Assembly: GCA_030620095.1 (NCBI GenBank)
Contig: JAUTXW010000597.1
Span: 62,001-126,000, forward strand
Length of the DNA stretch: 64,000 nt
Direction: 5' to 3'
Origin: Kuschelorhynchus macadamiae
Taxonomy: Eukaryota; Arthropoda; Insecta; Coleoptera; Curculionidae
Positions 48,944 to 61,779 of the stretch are shown here, piece by piece. Under the pieces are notes generated by a model. That model saw only the letters and a program-made list of their open reading frames with translations, made no database searches and was not told where the DNA came from. How positions within the stretch are numbered: the stretch's first letter is position 1; each line of letters begins with the position of its first letter. Made by a program: the position numbers and the translations under genes.

Positions 48944-49993
48944 ATGATGAATAATGACATTAATCTGAAACGTCAATTGATTGGGGTTACAGATGCCGTT
49001 CGAAAAAAGTTTAAACAAATTAGAGCTGCTAATGTACAAGATAAATTTGAATTGGACAAATTTTATGAGCCGATTGCTAAGCCTTTGACTTCTATATCCA
49101 ATGCAGTAACACAAAAGTCTCGTAAACATATACAATCACAACCCAAAAGTTTAAGCACATACATAGAGGAGCCATTAAATAAATCAAGCATGTTCATGTC
49201 AGAGGAGTTTTCCGTAGAAACATCAACACCGATCACAGAAAGGCCCAAGTACACGGCTGAAACATCGATAGATACCCCGAAAAACGAGACGTTAGATGGA
49301 ATTTATGCAACACCTTCTCCATCAAACAAATCTACAATGTCAGCTGTCACATTAAAAGATCGCTCATCTCCAGATATTATCATTCATACATATATGGACG
49401 GTTTAAAGACAAAACCATCACAATTCGATGCAGTTTATGGAGTACATCATAATTCAAAAGCAAAAAACAAAACGTTTATGGGTAATTTGGAAATACGTTT
49501 TCCTCCTGGTAAAGTGACACTATGGCGCGAATCTAAAAATATTGCAACCTTTGAAGGAAATGCGGAACTTTACGATTTGATATTCTTAAAAAATCCACGG
49601 GTATTAGAGCATATCGAAAAGATGACTCCCGAAGTGGCAGAAGACTATAAAAAAATGTTATGGTTAATAAATGCAGCATACAAGGGCTATGACGAGAAGC
49701 GGGGACTACAGGAAACCAGGCGGAAAAAATATTTAGAGATTATTAAACCATTAATGACAGGGAATCGATTGGGAAGTGGGATCGCAGGTAAAAAAACATA
49801 TGCTCAACTAGTGTTACCATTAAAAAAACGTGTTTTATCGGAAACTCCTAGCTACGTATATTGGAATAAACCGAAGGAGCTGGTAGAACGGTTACGATTG
49901 CTATGGAGTTCAAAGATGGCTGGTCATACCGGACACGATAATGAAATAATGTCAATTATAGAAGAACTTCGTGAGGAAGGTATAATTTATTAA
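48944..49993 (+). CDS. Conserved Polinton protein of unknown function, element 2
   Basis: 349 aa, intact. Homologue of 13104-14249 with the same plan: helical N terminus, Ser/Thr/Pro-rich linker, central NAELYDLIFLKNPRVLEHI domain, basic stretch, and the C-terminal NEIMSIIEELREEGIIY. Next to the ATPase on the same strand, as in element 1. Its mirror copy in the left arm is almost wholly deleted, so this is the only complete copy. Confidence 0.75.
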   Translation: MMNNDINLKRQLIGVTDAVRKKFKQIRAANVQDKFELDKFYEPIAKPLTSISNAVTQKSRKHIQSQPKSLSTYIEEPLNKSSMFMSEEFSVETSTPITERPKYTAETSIDTPKNETLDGIYATPSPSNKSTMSAVTLKDRSSPDIIIHTYMDGLKTKPSQFDAVYGVHHNSKAKNKTFMGNLEIRFPPGKVTLWRESKNIATFEGNAELYDLIFLKNPRVLEHIEKMTPEVAEDYKKMLWLINAAYKGYDEKRGLQETRRKKYLEIIKPLMTGNRLGSGIAGKKTYAQLVLPLKKRVLSETPSYVYWNKPKELVERLRLLWSSKMAGHTGHDNEIMSIIEELREEGIIY

Positions 49994-50041
49994 GTAATCA
50001 CATAATTTGATCAGTATCTCAAGAGACGTGAGTTGGAACTA

Positions 50042-50849
50042 TGAATACTAGCACAGAAAAAATAAAAATTGTCAATGAACTTCATAGGTCTGCGAGAAAA
50101 AATTTTCCCAGAAGACACACCATCATTAAAGGATATGAAGACTTGTGGCAAACAGTATGCAAATGAAAATGATGGATATCGCTATATCTTGGTGTGCATA
50201 AATTGCTACTCCAAATTTGTCTATACTAGGGCGATTAGAAACAAGACCGGGGTTGAAGTCATTAAAGCAATAAAAGACATTTTTAAAGAAGCAAGATATA
50301 CACCAGTAAATCTACAAAGTGACCGGGGAAAAGAATTTTTTAATAACATATTCCAAAATCTTGTTAAGGAATATAACATTAATCATTATTCGACGTACAG
50401 CACAAAAAAAGCTGCGATAGTTGAACGAGTCATACGTACTCTCAAAAATTATCAGTTTTCAGCTAGAGGATTTTACAAATGGATACAACTTTTACCAGTC
50501 ATTACGAAAATCTATAATAACACAGAGCATCGTACTATTGGTATGAAACCTATAAACGTTAAATCAACCACACGCATTAATGCATACAATTGGATAAAAA
50601 CAGTACCCAAAAACTTTAAATTTCGTTTGGGTGATATAGTTCGTATAAGCAAACATTAAAGTGTCTTTGATAAAGGATATACACCCTCATGGTCCACGGA
50701 ACAGTTTCAAATCGCAAAAGTTAACATTACCAATCCACCAACATACCTCTTGGAATCAATAGAAGGTCAACCTATAAAAGGATGTTTTTATGAAGCTGAG
50801 CTGCAAAAAACAAGTAGTCCGAATGTTTATTTAGTAGAAAAAGTACTTA
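50042..50849 (+). pseudogene. Integrase, right inverted copy, broken and cut by the TIR
   Basis: The ATG at 50042 opens a frame that breaks near 50155, where a small deletion removes the first catalytic Asp motif. 50069-50659 then carries the second Asp (LQSDRGKEF), the Glu region (AAIVERVIRTL) and GMKPINVKSTT. A TAA follows at 50657, and the frame continues toward VYLVEKVL, where the right TIR begins and the chromodomain is lost. The breaks differ from those of the left copy. Confidence 0.85.
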
Positions 50850-50924
50850 GCGGAGCTTAATCTCAAGGTCAGGAGTAGTGGTGACACCCCCCACCACTTT
50901 CAGAACACGCATACTTCCACTACT
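50850..50924 (-). repeat. Element 2 right terminal inverted repeat
   Basis: 75 bp, inverse of 38736-38810, ending ACTACT. Contains CTCAAGGTCA, the complement of the minisatellite motif. Joined directly to a truncated integrase. Confidence 0.9.
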
Positions 50925-50930
50925 GGCGGA
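50925..50930 (+). repeat. Element 2 target site duplication, right (GGCGGA)
   Basis: Repeats 38730-38735; the LINE sequence resumes here. Confidence 0.9.
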
Positions 50931-50952
50931 GCCTCTACTGAAGTTAAATAGA

Positions 50953-53178
50953 ATGAATAATACACTTAAGTCGATTTCTTTTTGTCACTTCAATATACGG
51001 TCTTTAAGATCATCCTTTCCTCTGTTTACTGATTTTGTTGCTGACTGTGACCTTGATGTGAAAGGGCTATCGGAGACATGGCTACATTCGGGTGTGGACA
51101 GCGGCGATGTGTATTTATCGGGATACAATCTTTTTAGAAATGATCGTGACGAAAGGGGTGGCGGTGTTGCCATATAAGTCAAAAATTCGCTAAACCTTAG
51201 TATTGTCGACATCCCCGAGGAAGCTAGCGGCTTAGAACAGATATGGGTTGAGGGTAGGCTGGGTGGCAGAAGAGTGTGCTTCGGCTCTTTGTATAGACCT
51301 CCTACAGTCAATATAAATCTTGCCTTAAACGATTTGGAGCATATATTTACTTAGTATAAATCTTTACGAAATTATGTTACAATGGCTGTGCGTAATGAGA
51401 AAAAAGCCTATTTAAATTTTAAGTTTCGAACTGATCCCAAAGCTTTTTGGCAAACCATTAAATACCTAAATATCAACTCAAAACCAAAGGATTGTTTTAG
51501 TAACATTGCCAGCCCTAATAGCTTCAACAATTATTTCATTAATAGTGTTCCCACGGTCACACATCCTGATAATAACTTCTTCCAAAATCTGTATGGAAAT
51601 AGACCACCCAATTTGGATAATAATTTTGGCTTCTCTCAAGTTGACGAAACAAAAATAGAAATGCTGATCTCTCAGATCATAACAAATGCTACGGGTGCTG
51701 ATGGCTTCAACAAAAAACTGATTTCGCTGGTTTGTCCTTTTCTCTTGCCACATCTCACCTACTTATTTAATAGATGTATAACCTCCGGCAAATTTCCTAC
51801 CTATTGGAAAAATGCTAATGTTGTACCAATACCAAAGAATAGTAATCAATGTTCATTAGCCGATTTTCGCCCCATTAGTTTGCTGTGCTCCTTGTCCAAG
51901 GTCCTGGAAAAAATAATTAATGAGCAGCTAAGCACCTACTTCAACGAGCATCTTCCAGCTACCCAGTCGGGATTTCGTACCAATCACAGCACTGCCACCG
52001 CACTATTGACCGTTACAGATGATCTGCTAAGGGCCCAAGACAATCGTAAAAATTCTTGCTTGATTTTATTGGACTACAGCAGGGCATTTGACACCCTGTG
52101 TCATAAAACTCTCTTGAATAAATTATCCTTTTATGGTGTCGGCGATATGGCTCTACAGTTCATGCGTAGCTACCTGGAGGGTAGAACGCAAAGGGTGGTC
52201 TCGGGTGATGTGGCATCTGATTTCATTACTACTAGCAGAGGAGTGCCTCAGGGTAGTGTACTGGGCCCCCTTCTGTTCTCAGCATATACTGCGGATTTCT
52301 GTAGTCACCTCAAATTTTGTTCATTCCATCAATATGCAGATGATATGCAACTTTATGCTCACTTTCAATATAACAACCGTCTTGAGGCCTCTTCCAATAT
52401 AAATAGCGATCTTTGCATCATATCACAGTTATCTGCGGCACATAGCTCGAAGCTGAATGAAAGTAAAACAAAAGTAGTAATTTTTGGTAAGGATAGATAT
52501 AAAATCTCGCAAGATGGAAACTTCTCATAAAAATTTAATAATCAAAAATTAACCTATTCATACTGCTGTAAGAATCTAGGAATTCACATAGATGGCAACC
52601 TCAAATATGACACCCATGTCTCGGAACTACTTATGAAAGCCTATTATAAATTAAAAACTCTCTACATATACAAAGATATTTTTTCTACTCGGGTAAGATT
52701 GAGGCTGTGCGATTCACTAATACTATCCGCCGTAGGTTATGCAGATGTTGTATATTGGTCATCACTGACAGTTAGTGACCGGAATAGCCTACAGAAGTTG
52801 CAAAATTCTTGTATTCGTTTTTGTTATGGACTTCGGAAGTTCGATCATGTTACAAACTCTTTTCGTGATTCTGAGTGGCTATATCTTGCAGAAAGATTTC
52901 AGCTTCACATGGCATCTCTAATTTTCAGGGTTAGACAAGCTGCAACCCCTTTATATTTATTTGAAAAATTACGCAAAGGCTCCAACGTTCACAGCCGTGT
53001 CACCAGATATAATGACTTATACCAAATCCCAAAACACATTACCGCTTCCTTTCAACATTCTTACTCATACTTAACCGCTAAAATTTTTAACTCTTTGCTT
53101 AGTCACATCAAGTCTTGTCACACATTGGTAACTTTTAAAAAATACCTTAAATTTCATTTATTTTCAAAAAGAATTTAA
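50953..53178 (+). pseudogene. LINE ORF2: endonuclease remnant and reverse transcriptase, broken
   Basis: Starts at 50953 with an APE-type endonuclease N terminus (FCHFNIRSLRSSFPLF, LSETWLHSG), stopped by a TAA at about 51175 and again near 51352. Much of the endonuclease is deleted before VRNEKKAYLNFKFRT. 51382-52530 is a long open RT domain (DFRPISLLCSLSKVLEKII, LDYSRAFDTLCH, GVPQGSVLGPLLFS, QYADDMQLY). After a stop at 52528 the frame resumes at 52633-53178 with the usual C-terminal region. Resembles jockey/CR1-type LINEs; the clade is not certain. Confidence 0.85.
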
Positions 53179-53402
53179 AGATGAAAATCTTATATTCTAA
53201 TGTAATAATTATTATTATATGTAATAATATTTTGTATTTTTTTTTAGTGTTCGTAATAGTTAGTATGTAAATATTTTCTTTGCAATATTAGTGTTAATAG
53301 ATAAATTTAAAGGTGGTTAGATGAGCAGCTCTGCTGGATCTCGCCACCCCTCTAGAATATACTTTTTTCTTTGTAACTTACGATGTCTAATAAAAAAAAT
53401 TC

Positions 53403-53485
53403 AGCCTAAATTTAAATGTCTATAACTTGTAAATAAAGCGGTTTGTGTACAAACGGTTTTCTACATTTTAGTAGTCTTTTCAGGG
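53403..53485. other. Spacer between LINE and foldback element
   Basis: AT-rich; nothing recognised. Confidence 0.4.
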
Positions 53486-55297
53486 TTGCTTTGGTTTGAT
53501 ATATACGAGGGGTAAAACAAAAGTATTTCTGACACGGACTTTGTCAAGAGCGATAATTTGCATATCTTAAATTATTTTAATTGTATATGTATCTTTTTAA
53601 TAAATGGGTTTTAGGAAAAAAATAATTTCTTAAAACTTTGATATCTAATTAAATATTTAATTCATTTTTTTTGTCTTAGAAAATGCTTTTTTCTAACAGT
53701 TTTCCTTCTAAATTAAAAACTCTTAATAAAAATAATATTTTTTAAATGGTTTTGGCTTTTCCAAGGACGTTTTCAAAAAAAAGTAGATACAAGTTTGCCT
53801 TTCCGAATGTGAATTTTACTTCAGGGGCGTACTAATTAATTTTTTCAGACCGTATTATATTTTTATAATCTCCTTAAATTCTGTAGAGTATTTTTACTTT
53901 TCCTTATTTTTTTGAATAAAATGATTTCAAACTTCGGGACAGTTTTTTAATTTCACAGAATTATTACCTATAGACTGCACAATTTTCATTATTTTTTAAA
54001 CTTAATTTTGTTAACACAAAAATTACTTTCTTTTAAATTACTAATTCTAAGCACTTTTTAAGTATACTTATTAAGTATGTTTTTTCTTTATCAGTATGTC
54101 TTCGTATACCGAACGTCCAAAAAATATATAATTGATAAAATATTTATACAGAGTGGGGCACCCCTTACCCGTTGGTCTCTAACTACTAAACGGTATTTTC
54201 TTTTCAAACGAACCTTGCATACCGGGTGCCTCAAACACACGTGGCATATTAAAATTACATTTTGTTATATTAAATTTCAATTTATTATATAACATTTATT
54301 AAGGTTTCCTATTCCTAATGACGGCATAACTACCCTTACTAAAAATACGAAGATTACAAAAAAAACCGTTGCACTATGTATTCAGAACCTCAAATTATAA
54401 TTAAAAATGCAATTTCTTAAAATTCAACTTAAATTTAAATGATTTGCTTGCAAATGTTTTTTTTAATTTTGTAGGTTTATGTTTTATTAATTTTTTTTTC
54501 AAATCTGAGTTTTTACATGATATATACGAGGGATAGAACAAAAGTAGTATTTTTTACTCTACTTGTACTACTTTTTATTTTTATCTACTTAATAAATGAA
54601 TTATAGAAAATATAACTAATTGCAGACATTTTTCGCATTTGATTTATTTTTTGGGAATTTATTTTTTTCTGTAAAAAATATGAATTTTCACTTCTAAATT
54701 AATCACTATTTTCAAAATATACACTTTTCAATTGTTTGGGATTGCTTATATTCCCTAATGAGAAGGTTCATGTAAAAAATACTAATTAAACTCCGTATAT
54801 AAAGATTCACTGATAAAAAAACATACTCAATTGGGTATAACTAACTTTACTTAAACAGTGCCTAGAAATGGAAAAAAAAAGTTATTTTTGTATTAACATA
54901 ATTAAGTTTAAAGAATCAATCAAAATCACTCTAATTTAAGAAGATAAGACAGATATAACACGATCTGAAAGCGTTAACTGGCACGCTCCTGAAGTAAAAT
55001 TAACATTCGGAGAAGAAAACTTGTATTTACTTTTTTTTGAAAATATCCTTGGGGAAGCCAAAACGATTAAAAAAATAGTCTTTTTTATTAGTCGGTAAAA
55101 TTTAGAGGGAAAATGTTTCAAACAATGCTTACTGAATTAAAAAAAAATCAGATATCAAAATTTTGGGATATCAATTTTCAGCATATACCTATATAATCAA
55201 AATAATTTCAGATTTAAAAATTCTCCCTCTTGACAAAGTTAGTATAAAAAATAGTACTTTTGTTTCATCATCCCTCGTATATAGCAGACCAAAGCAA
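53486..55297. mobile_element. Long foldback/MITE element with nested end
   Basis: The left end TTGCTTTGGTTTGATATATA plus CGAGGGGTAAAACAAAAGTA is mirrored at about 55245-55297. Further inside, ~53740-53850 mirrors ~54960-55080 (the CTTCAGGRGCGTR and GGAAGCC/GGCTTTTCC blocks). A third direct copy of the end motif (ATATACGAGGGATAGAACAA) lies at 54521-54542. No coding capacity found. Probably one non-autonomous element nested in another of the same family. Confidence 0.7.
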
Positions 55298-56070
55298 CAT
55301 TTAAGATTTAATTACGACAAAAATATTAACAAAACATAAGCATAGCAGATAAAGCAAACGGCAATATATCTCTCGAGAAAATTTGTTGTTGTCGCCAACT
55401 ACCTAAATTTGACATTGACGCTGCCATTACGGTTAAGATCTCTGTGACGGACTGGTAGTATTTGACTTCATTAATACACTATAAACAGGGCAGTATTATA
55501 GGCACCTGTTATAAAATATTAGATATTAAACATTAAAAATTACATTATGTGATCGTTATAGTTGACCGATATTAAGGAAAACAATGCATGGTGCGATAAT
55601 AATTTATCATTTATATAATTTTTTTTTGGTAGTATGCTTGTAGGTGGAACATCTTATAGAAAAAAATGTTTCAATAAGTAAAAACCGATGGTGCTTTGTC
55701 CGTCCTGCTGTATCATTTTGCTTGTAACTAGGTATCTTTGTTGGTCCGACTATATATGAGCATATGAGCACCCTCCGAGATTTTTCAGGTATTCACATTT
55801 CAGGGTACCTAGATGCCGGCAAACATGTTGTGCTTCTTCTCGAATTGACGAAATTTTGGTTAAAAATAAGGGGTCATAGATGACGAAATAAAATTGCGGC
55901 CTAGGGAAATGTTATAAGAAATTATTATTAAAAAGCTACTTCTACAGGTGTTCTCAAATTTTGCACAAAAATTAAGTATCAGGTAGGACTCAACTGGTAA
56001 AAAATGTTGGTATGATTCCAAGGTGGCGAAACAAAATAGCGGTTCAATAAAATATAAAAAAAAACAGCGT
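55298..56070. repeat. Intron with dispersed repeat family copy B
   Basis: 55795-56050 matches 59040-59340 in order (GGGGTCAT..., AATTTTGCACAAAATTAAGT, a GGTACGAATTC/GGTATGATTCC stretch) and shares its start with copy A. No gene. Confidence 0.6.
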
Positions 56071-58100
56071 GGAAAAAAGTTTCGTGACTTGGTCTGTAAC
56101 CTTAATTTATTTACTTTTTATTTATACAGGGTATTCAGTTTTTTGGACAGGTTTGAACTTTCGTATTTTTCCATCTTTATTAATTCTAAGTTTTTTTTTG
56201 TATAAACCACAATACCCAAAAATTAATTTGTTTTTGAGATATTGACCCGTGAAAAATGACATTCTGATAAGTTAAAACTTTAAAGCAAACCACGAAACTT
56301 TTCTTCTCAATTTTTTCTATCTCTTACGATTTTTTATAAAATAATGGGGAGGGCGTCTTATTTCGGAGAAACCACACAGTTTATACGTGTTATGGAAAGG
56401 TTAAAATATGTTGATGCCCTTACCAATACTAATTATTAGAGATATTTTTCCGAACTGTTTTCTACGTAGTTTCAATCCTAGGTCGATTTGTCACGAAATA
56501 AACGACTCACAACCAAAGTAAGTCCCTCAATGTTCAGGGAGCGAGTTTACTAGTTATACTTATCTGTTTGTAGCAAATATGTCCATTAATATCAAAAATC
56601 AAAGTAGCTGTTGCAAAAACCTCTCTGTATTAACAACGTAATTCCACTTGTCAACAGTGGTTTATTTAATTCATGTTGGCGTTGGAAAAATAATTCAAGA
56701 CCTTACAAAAAAAATAATGAAGTAAGTATTTTTTAATGTGGTCTCATGATTGTTATGTTAAAGTCTACTTAAACTTAAATAGACACAATTTTTTGTTATT
56801 AGCAAATGGCAAAAAAATATTATTTAACATTTTGTCGCTATAAATCAGTGCATTAATTTATCCTATTGGAAATGTACAACTCTGTTTTTCCATTCCACAT
56901 TACGCGAGCCCACAAAGTTATTCCTCGTCCTCCTCCAAAAGACTCTGGAATAGTCACATTTTACTCAAAATATCTCTCTCTTGTTTCCCACCAAATAAGT
57001 GTTCTTCCGTACAGTGAATTAAATTAAACCGAGTTTTATCCACGAACATGCACCTTTTCCACTCATTGGTCGAGGTAATTCGCTCTTGCACCCATTGCAG
57101 ACGTCTAGTTCGATAATGCGCCAATAATCTTACGCATATTGCACGTCATCTAGCTCTAGAACAAATTACCCGTTTCGATCTAGGATTGTATAGAACAAAA
57201 CGGATAACTTACCTTAAATTACTAGCGTTCAGTCTTCGTCTAATTGTCCGATTAGTTACTATTATGCCATTCTGCCGTCTTAAGTTTTCATTTAAATTCC
57301 TAGAATTTAAGGTTCGATGTTGACGAGCTTCTCTAACCAACATTTTTTCTTCTCTAAGCGGTATTTTCACTTGACTATCACCATCACGACGATAATTTAG
57401 ATTACCAGTTTCGTTAAAACGCTGACGAAGACGAGATATAGTACTCTGTCCCATTATATTTTAGCAACAACCCGTACCTCCCCACCACTCTTTATTAAGC
57501 GTAAACAGTTAGTTTGCTTTCTTTCATCTAATCGAAGCATTTTCTTCATATAAAATATTACCTAACTCTGTCAAAAAATATTTGCAATGACAGTATTTCG
57601 TCATGGCAACCAAGAAACATTCTTCAATTGTTTTTCCAACGCCAACATGAATTAAACAAATCACTGTTCACACGTGGATCGATCGATCTAGGATTGGAAC
57701 TACGCAAAAACAGTTTGGAAAAATGTCTCTAATAATTAGTACTGGTATGGGCATCAACATATTTGAACCTTTCCATAACACGTGTAAATAGTGTCCGAAA
57801 TAAGATGCTCTCCCCCTTATTTTATAAAAAATCATAAGAGAGGGAGAAAAAATTAAAAAGAAAAGTTTCGTGGTTTGCTCTAAACTTTTAACTTATCAAA
57901 ATGTCATTTTTCACGGGTCAATATTTCAAAAACAAATTAATTTTTGGGGTATAGTGGTTTATACAAAAAATACTTAGAATTAGTAAAGAAGAAAAACAAA
58001 AAGTTCAAACCTGTCCAAAAAAACTGAGTTCTCTCTATAAGTAAAAAGTATCTAAATTAAAGTTACAAGCCAAGCCACGAAACTTTTCTTTTTAATCATC
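56071..58100 (-). mobile_element. Long-TIR Tc1-like element, degenerate
   Basis: About 56071-56490 is mirrored by 57690-58100 (the AAGTTTCGTG, CAAATTAATTTTTG and TTATACACGTGTTATGG-type blocks in both). A second mirrored block lies further in (56640-56705 and 57620-57690, CATGTTGGCGTTGGAAAAA). It encloses a decayed transposase on the minus strand. The two layers may be one element with very long TIRs or one Tc1 element inside a foldback element. Ends approximate. Confidence 0.65.
56870..57460 (-). pseudogene. Tc1-like transposase, decayed
   Basis: 57209-57454 keeps the N-terminal helix-turn-helix region (STISRLRQRFNETGNLNYRR and LNENLRRQNGIIVTNRTIRR). Further on, frames at 57060-56870 keep traces of the catalytic region, with the first acidic pair altered and several stops. 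No catalytic triad survives. Confidence 0.75.
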
Positions 58101-59039
58101 TTCTCTATCTCCTGTTATTTCGGACACCCCGTACATTACTGCGGCATGAGCCAGAAAAAGTTGTAAAAGTTTAAAAAAGGTGAGCAGTGTGCGTACATAT
58201 TTGAATTTGTCAGACACTATTTTTATATTTATTATGTTAGCAGTATCACACCATAAAACTAATTTATCCCATTTTCTTCTGCAAAAAAGGCAAATACATT
58301 AATTTGTAAGCAAACGTAGTTTAGTCTTGCTTAACCCTACATATAACAACTACATAAAAAAATCATTAAAATAAGTTAACTGGACAGAAATGCTGTTTTT
58401 ATTTGGCTCTTTGTCCTAGTATCATTTTGACACAACCAAAATTCGAAAAAAAAAACAAGTTCAAAATGTTTGCAGTTTAGTAGCTTTAAAATGAAAAAAA
58501 ATCTGTTTGGCAAAAAGGTCTACTCTACTTAATATTCGCATGAGTATCAACAAATCGTAACCGTTAATATAGCAGACGTGCAGCTTAAGAGTGAAACTCC
58601 TAAAAAAAATGAGGTGCCGATCTCTTTGTCTTTATCAGATCCTGTATAATATCTTTGTATTAGTTGTATTAGCGACATAACACCCCACTCCAAATTCGTT
58701 TATCCCATGCCTAGTTTGTATAAACAGCCTGAAATATGGATTAATTTTTGAACAAATATCGAATTTCTCGATTAAACCACGTACAGTGAAAACAAAAGAA
58801 GCTAGGCAAAATCGGTAGAAACTGTTTTTTGGTATTCGTCCATAGAACAAGATTTGCAAAAAATGAAAGGTTGATCGCGCAATCCCATGCAGAGAAAATA
58901 AGTTCAAAATCTTTTTTTGCTTCGAAAATATTCGTCTTTAAATTTTACCAAAAATATGCTTTGTCCCGTTTCATTTGTCCAGCACTGTATTTGCAATCGT
59001 GAAAAAATCACTCTCCCAGGTTTTACATACTTTAACGTT
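58101..59039. other. Intron sequence, nothing recognised
   Basis: AT-rich; no gene or clear repeat. A 90-codon minus-strand frame at 58635-58907 has no domain. Confidence 0.45.
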
Positions 59040-59340
59040 CTAACGTCTCTAAATCCCAAAAAAAATATTTTGTCAATTCTGTTTTGTCAATTCTGTCTGT
59101 CTGCGTCTCGTAGTTAAAAAACTACTTACCCGATTGACTTCAAATTTACGTAAACAATTAGGGGTCATATGGGGATCCCCTGGTAACATTTTTGTAAAAA
59201 TTCAGTTTGGACGAACAAAATGGCAGCCTAGTGAAACGTTAAAAAAATTATTAATAAAAACTAATTATACAGTTTACTTCAAATTTTGCACAAAATTAAG
59301 TGTTGAATAGAAATGAAGTGGTAATATTTTGGTACGAATT
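59040..59340 (+). repeat. Dispersed repeat family copy C
   Basis: Contains CTGTCTGTCTGCG, AGTTAAAAAACTACTTACCC and TTCAAATTT as in copy A, and then runs colinear with copy B to about 59340. Confidence 0.6.
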
Positions 59341-59402
59341 CTTAATAAAATGTTTAACAACGATACCATTTGGAACCATCGAAATCATCATATCAACACA
59401 AT

Positions 59403-59670
59403 GGTACCAAATTATTAGATTTTCGTCCGAATGACGTACACTTTCAAAAATTTCAAATCGATAGGACAATTAGAAGTTGGTTAAAATCGACTGAATACCA
59501 AATTATTGTATTCTCAGACGAATTACATTCACTTGCATAATTTGAAACCGATACGATAACAATTAAGTAGGTTAAAATCGACCGGTACCAAATTATTATA
59601 TTGTCATCCGAATTGCAAAGTTTCAAATGGATACGATAATTAGTAGTAGGTGAAAATCGACTTTCTAGTT
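59403..59670 (+). repeat. ~90-bp tandem repeat, three diverged units
   Basis: Each unit has TACCAAATTATT, a TCGTCCGAAT-like block, TTTCAAATCGATA and GGTTAAAATCGAC in that order. The units have diverged and carry small indels. Confidence 0.65.
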
Positions 59671-59993
59671 TTGTTTACATATATGATACAGTCAGTCGCA
59701 AACAAGTGAAGCTCATAAAAGCCTGTTAATTGGGCATGCAAATTAAACAAATAATATAATATTTAATATGTGGATAAGCACTATGGTAAAAGTATTTTTG
59801 CCTTATTATTAATTTTACTCAGTGAGCTGTAGATAGATACCTATCTATAAAAAGAAGTATGAAGTGTTAAGTAAATAGTTTTAAAAAATATCTGATCTCT
59901 CATTCATATAACTCGTACCAGTAAAAAATATTGTCGTTATTGTAATTCACAGTTCAAATGCACTTACTATGACATTCTTATGAATGCGATGCT

Positions 59994-60310
59994 TTAAGCC
60001 CGTTACTCACTATTCGGTTCGATTCGTCTATTCATATGAATGAACGAATTGATGAATCAACGAATGGACGAGCATATACTCGACTCCTTACTCATCAATG
60101 TTTATTTAATTCATGCTATAGATTTGAATGTTTGACAATACACAAAAACAAAAGATTTCATCTGGAGGAATGGTTCGGTGGAGTCAAAGTCTACTTGATA
60201 GTTCTTACAAAACCGCTGCGCAACGAGTCGCACGGACGGACGGGACCCAGCACATTATGCGGATGAATCAACGAATGGACGAATGAACGAATAGTGAGTA
60301 GCGGGCTTAA
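59994..60310. mobile_element. TTAA-flanked MITE, 309 bp (piggyBac-type target)
   Basis: Internal sequence 59998-60306 starts GCCCGTTACTCACTATTCG and ends with the near-perfect inverse. TTAA lies on both sides (59994-59997, 60307-60310). The inner arms contain ATGAATCAACGAATGGACGA in several orientations. The TTAA duplication is typical of piggyBac-related elements. No coding capacity. Confidence 0.8.
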
Positions 60311-61779
60311 CGAATTGTTTGTTCACAACTGTGCAAAGATATCTACATGTTTTTTTTTAGAGTATGCCAAGTTACCCAAAAATCAAAAGTCACTTATAGT
60401 GTTTAAAATAAAAAAAATTGATAGTTGCCCCGAAGAAACACAACATCCTGAGAAATAAAGGTGTATTATAATATATCAAATAACTTCTGTATTAAACTTT
60501 TTAATAACTCTTGCCTGGGTTATCTTGCACACCTAGTTTTATTATTATATTAAATTATTAAAAAAAATCTTGCCTTAATGCATACATGGGGAATCTAAAA
60601 AAACATTTATTGTAGAATAACTTTAAAAAAACTTTTATTGGATAATTCTACACTTATTGGCCACAATCCCTACATCCAACCTTAGGTATTCCATAATTCA
60701 CAAGACAAAATAATATTCTAAACCTACCGCTGTCACTACCCGGTTTATAGCATTTTAAACAAAAACTAGCTGGCCCGGCAGTTTTTGTTGTTATGCCTTT
60801 TCCGTTAGATAGCGTGATGAGTTTCCAGTGAAATTATAAAGAATATTCACCACATCGACCAGAAATATTATTGAAGAAAAACAAACTGGTGTTATAGAAA
60901 AAATACGCAATAAAACAATACAAAAATAGTGTTGAAAGGTTTCTGTAACCAGACGATCATTTCGAAAAAAAAATCATGTAAATTGGTGCAGTACAACTCT
61001 CTTACGAAGTTGCTGCAACGCAACCTGGCTTAGTGTTTAGCCTACAAAATGTAAAAAACCGCTTTTTTTACCAGTTATAGCCATTTAAATTTAGATTTAA
61101 TTTAGTAGTGTATTTAATTTTACTTATAGTTCCGTGGTACGTAGTTCTGAATTGAAAAAAATTAACAGTAGGTATATTTTTTTTTGTTTAATAGCCATAT
61201 TTGTGGCCACAAAAACATATTCACAAAAACATATTAATAAGTACACAAATATAAAAGCTTTACTTTTTGAATATCAAGGTTTTGTAATATTTTTTTTTAC
61301 TTCCTTGATTACCATAAGTTTAAGTGAGAGCATATACTCTAAAATGCATTTTATGAATAGAAAATATACAAGATGTTTCGTTAATTAGATGTATTTATTG
61401 AAAGTTGATGTGAAATAGAATGCGAATTATTTGTTATTGTGATTTTGAGCAGATCATAAATAGGCATACAGTTTTGTGTAAATAAAAAATAGTACGTTCA
61501 TTAAGAACGTGGTAATACAATAAAGCATGTAGATGCTAAATTGGAACATAAACAAACAGAAAACCAAGTTTCAACAAATTAAAATAATATATCGTCTAGA
61601 AATTAAACAGTTTAAAAAAGACAAATCAGCTTTCACACACACTAATCTGCGTTGGCACAAACACCAAGGCAAATAATCCACTACACAAAGTTTATATCAA
61701 AACACTGGCACAAAACAGTTAAAACATTACACTATAACCACCTTGTAAATTGATTACTTAAGCCAAAAGTGTTTTGTAG
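60311..61779. other. Intron sequence, nothing recognised
   Basis: AT-rich; no supportable gene. Ends with the TTTTGTAG acceptor at 61779. Confidence 0.5.

Larger units (their letters stand above)
50925..53402 (+). mobile_element. LINE, 3' part with ORF2
   Basis: Continuation of the LINE interrupted at 38735. Holds ORF2 (endonuclease remnant, reverse transcriptase, C-terminal region) and an AT-rich 3' end with AATAAAAAAAATT near 53390. The 3' limit is approximate. Confidence 0.82.
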
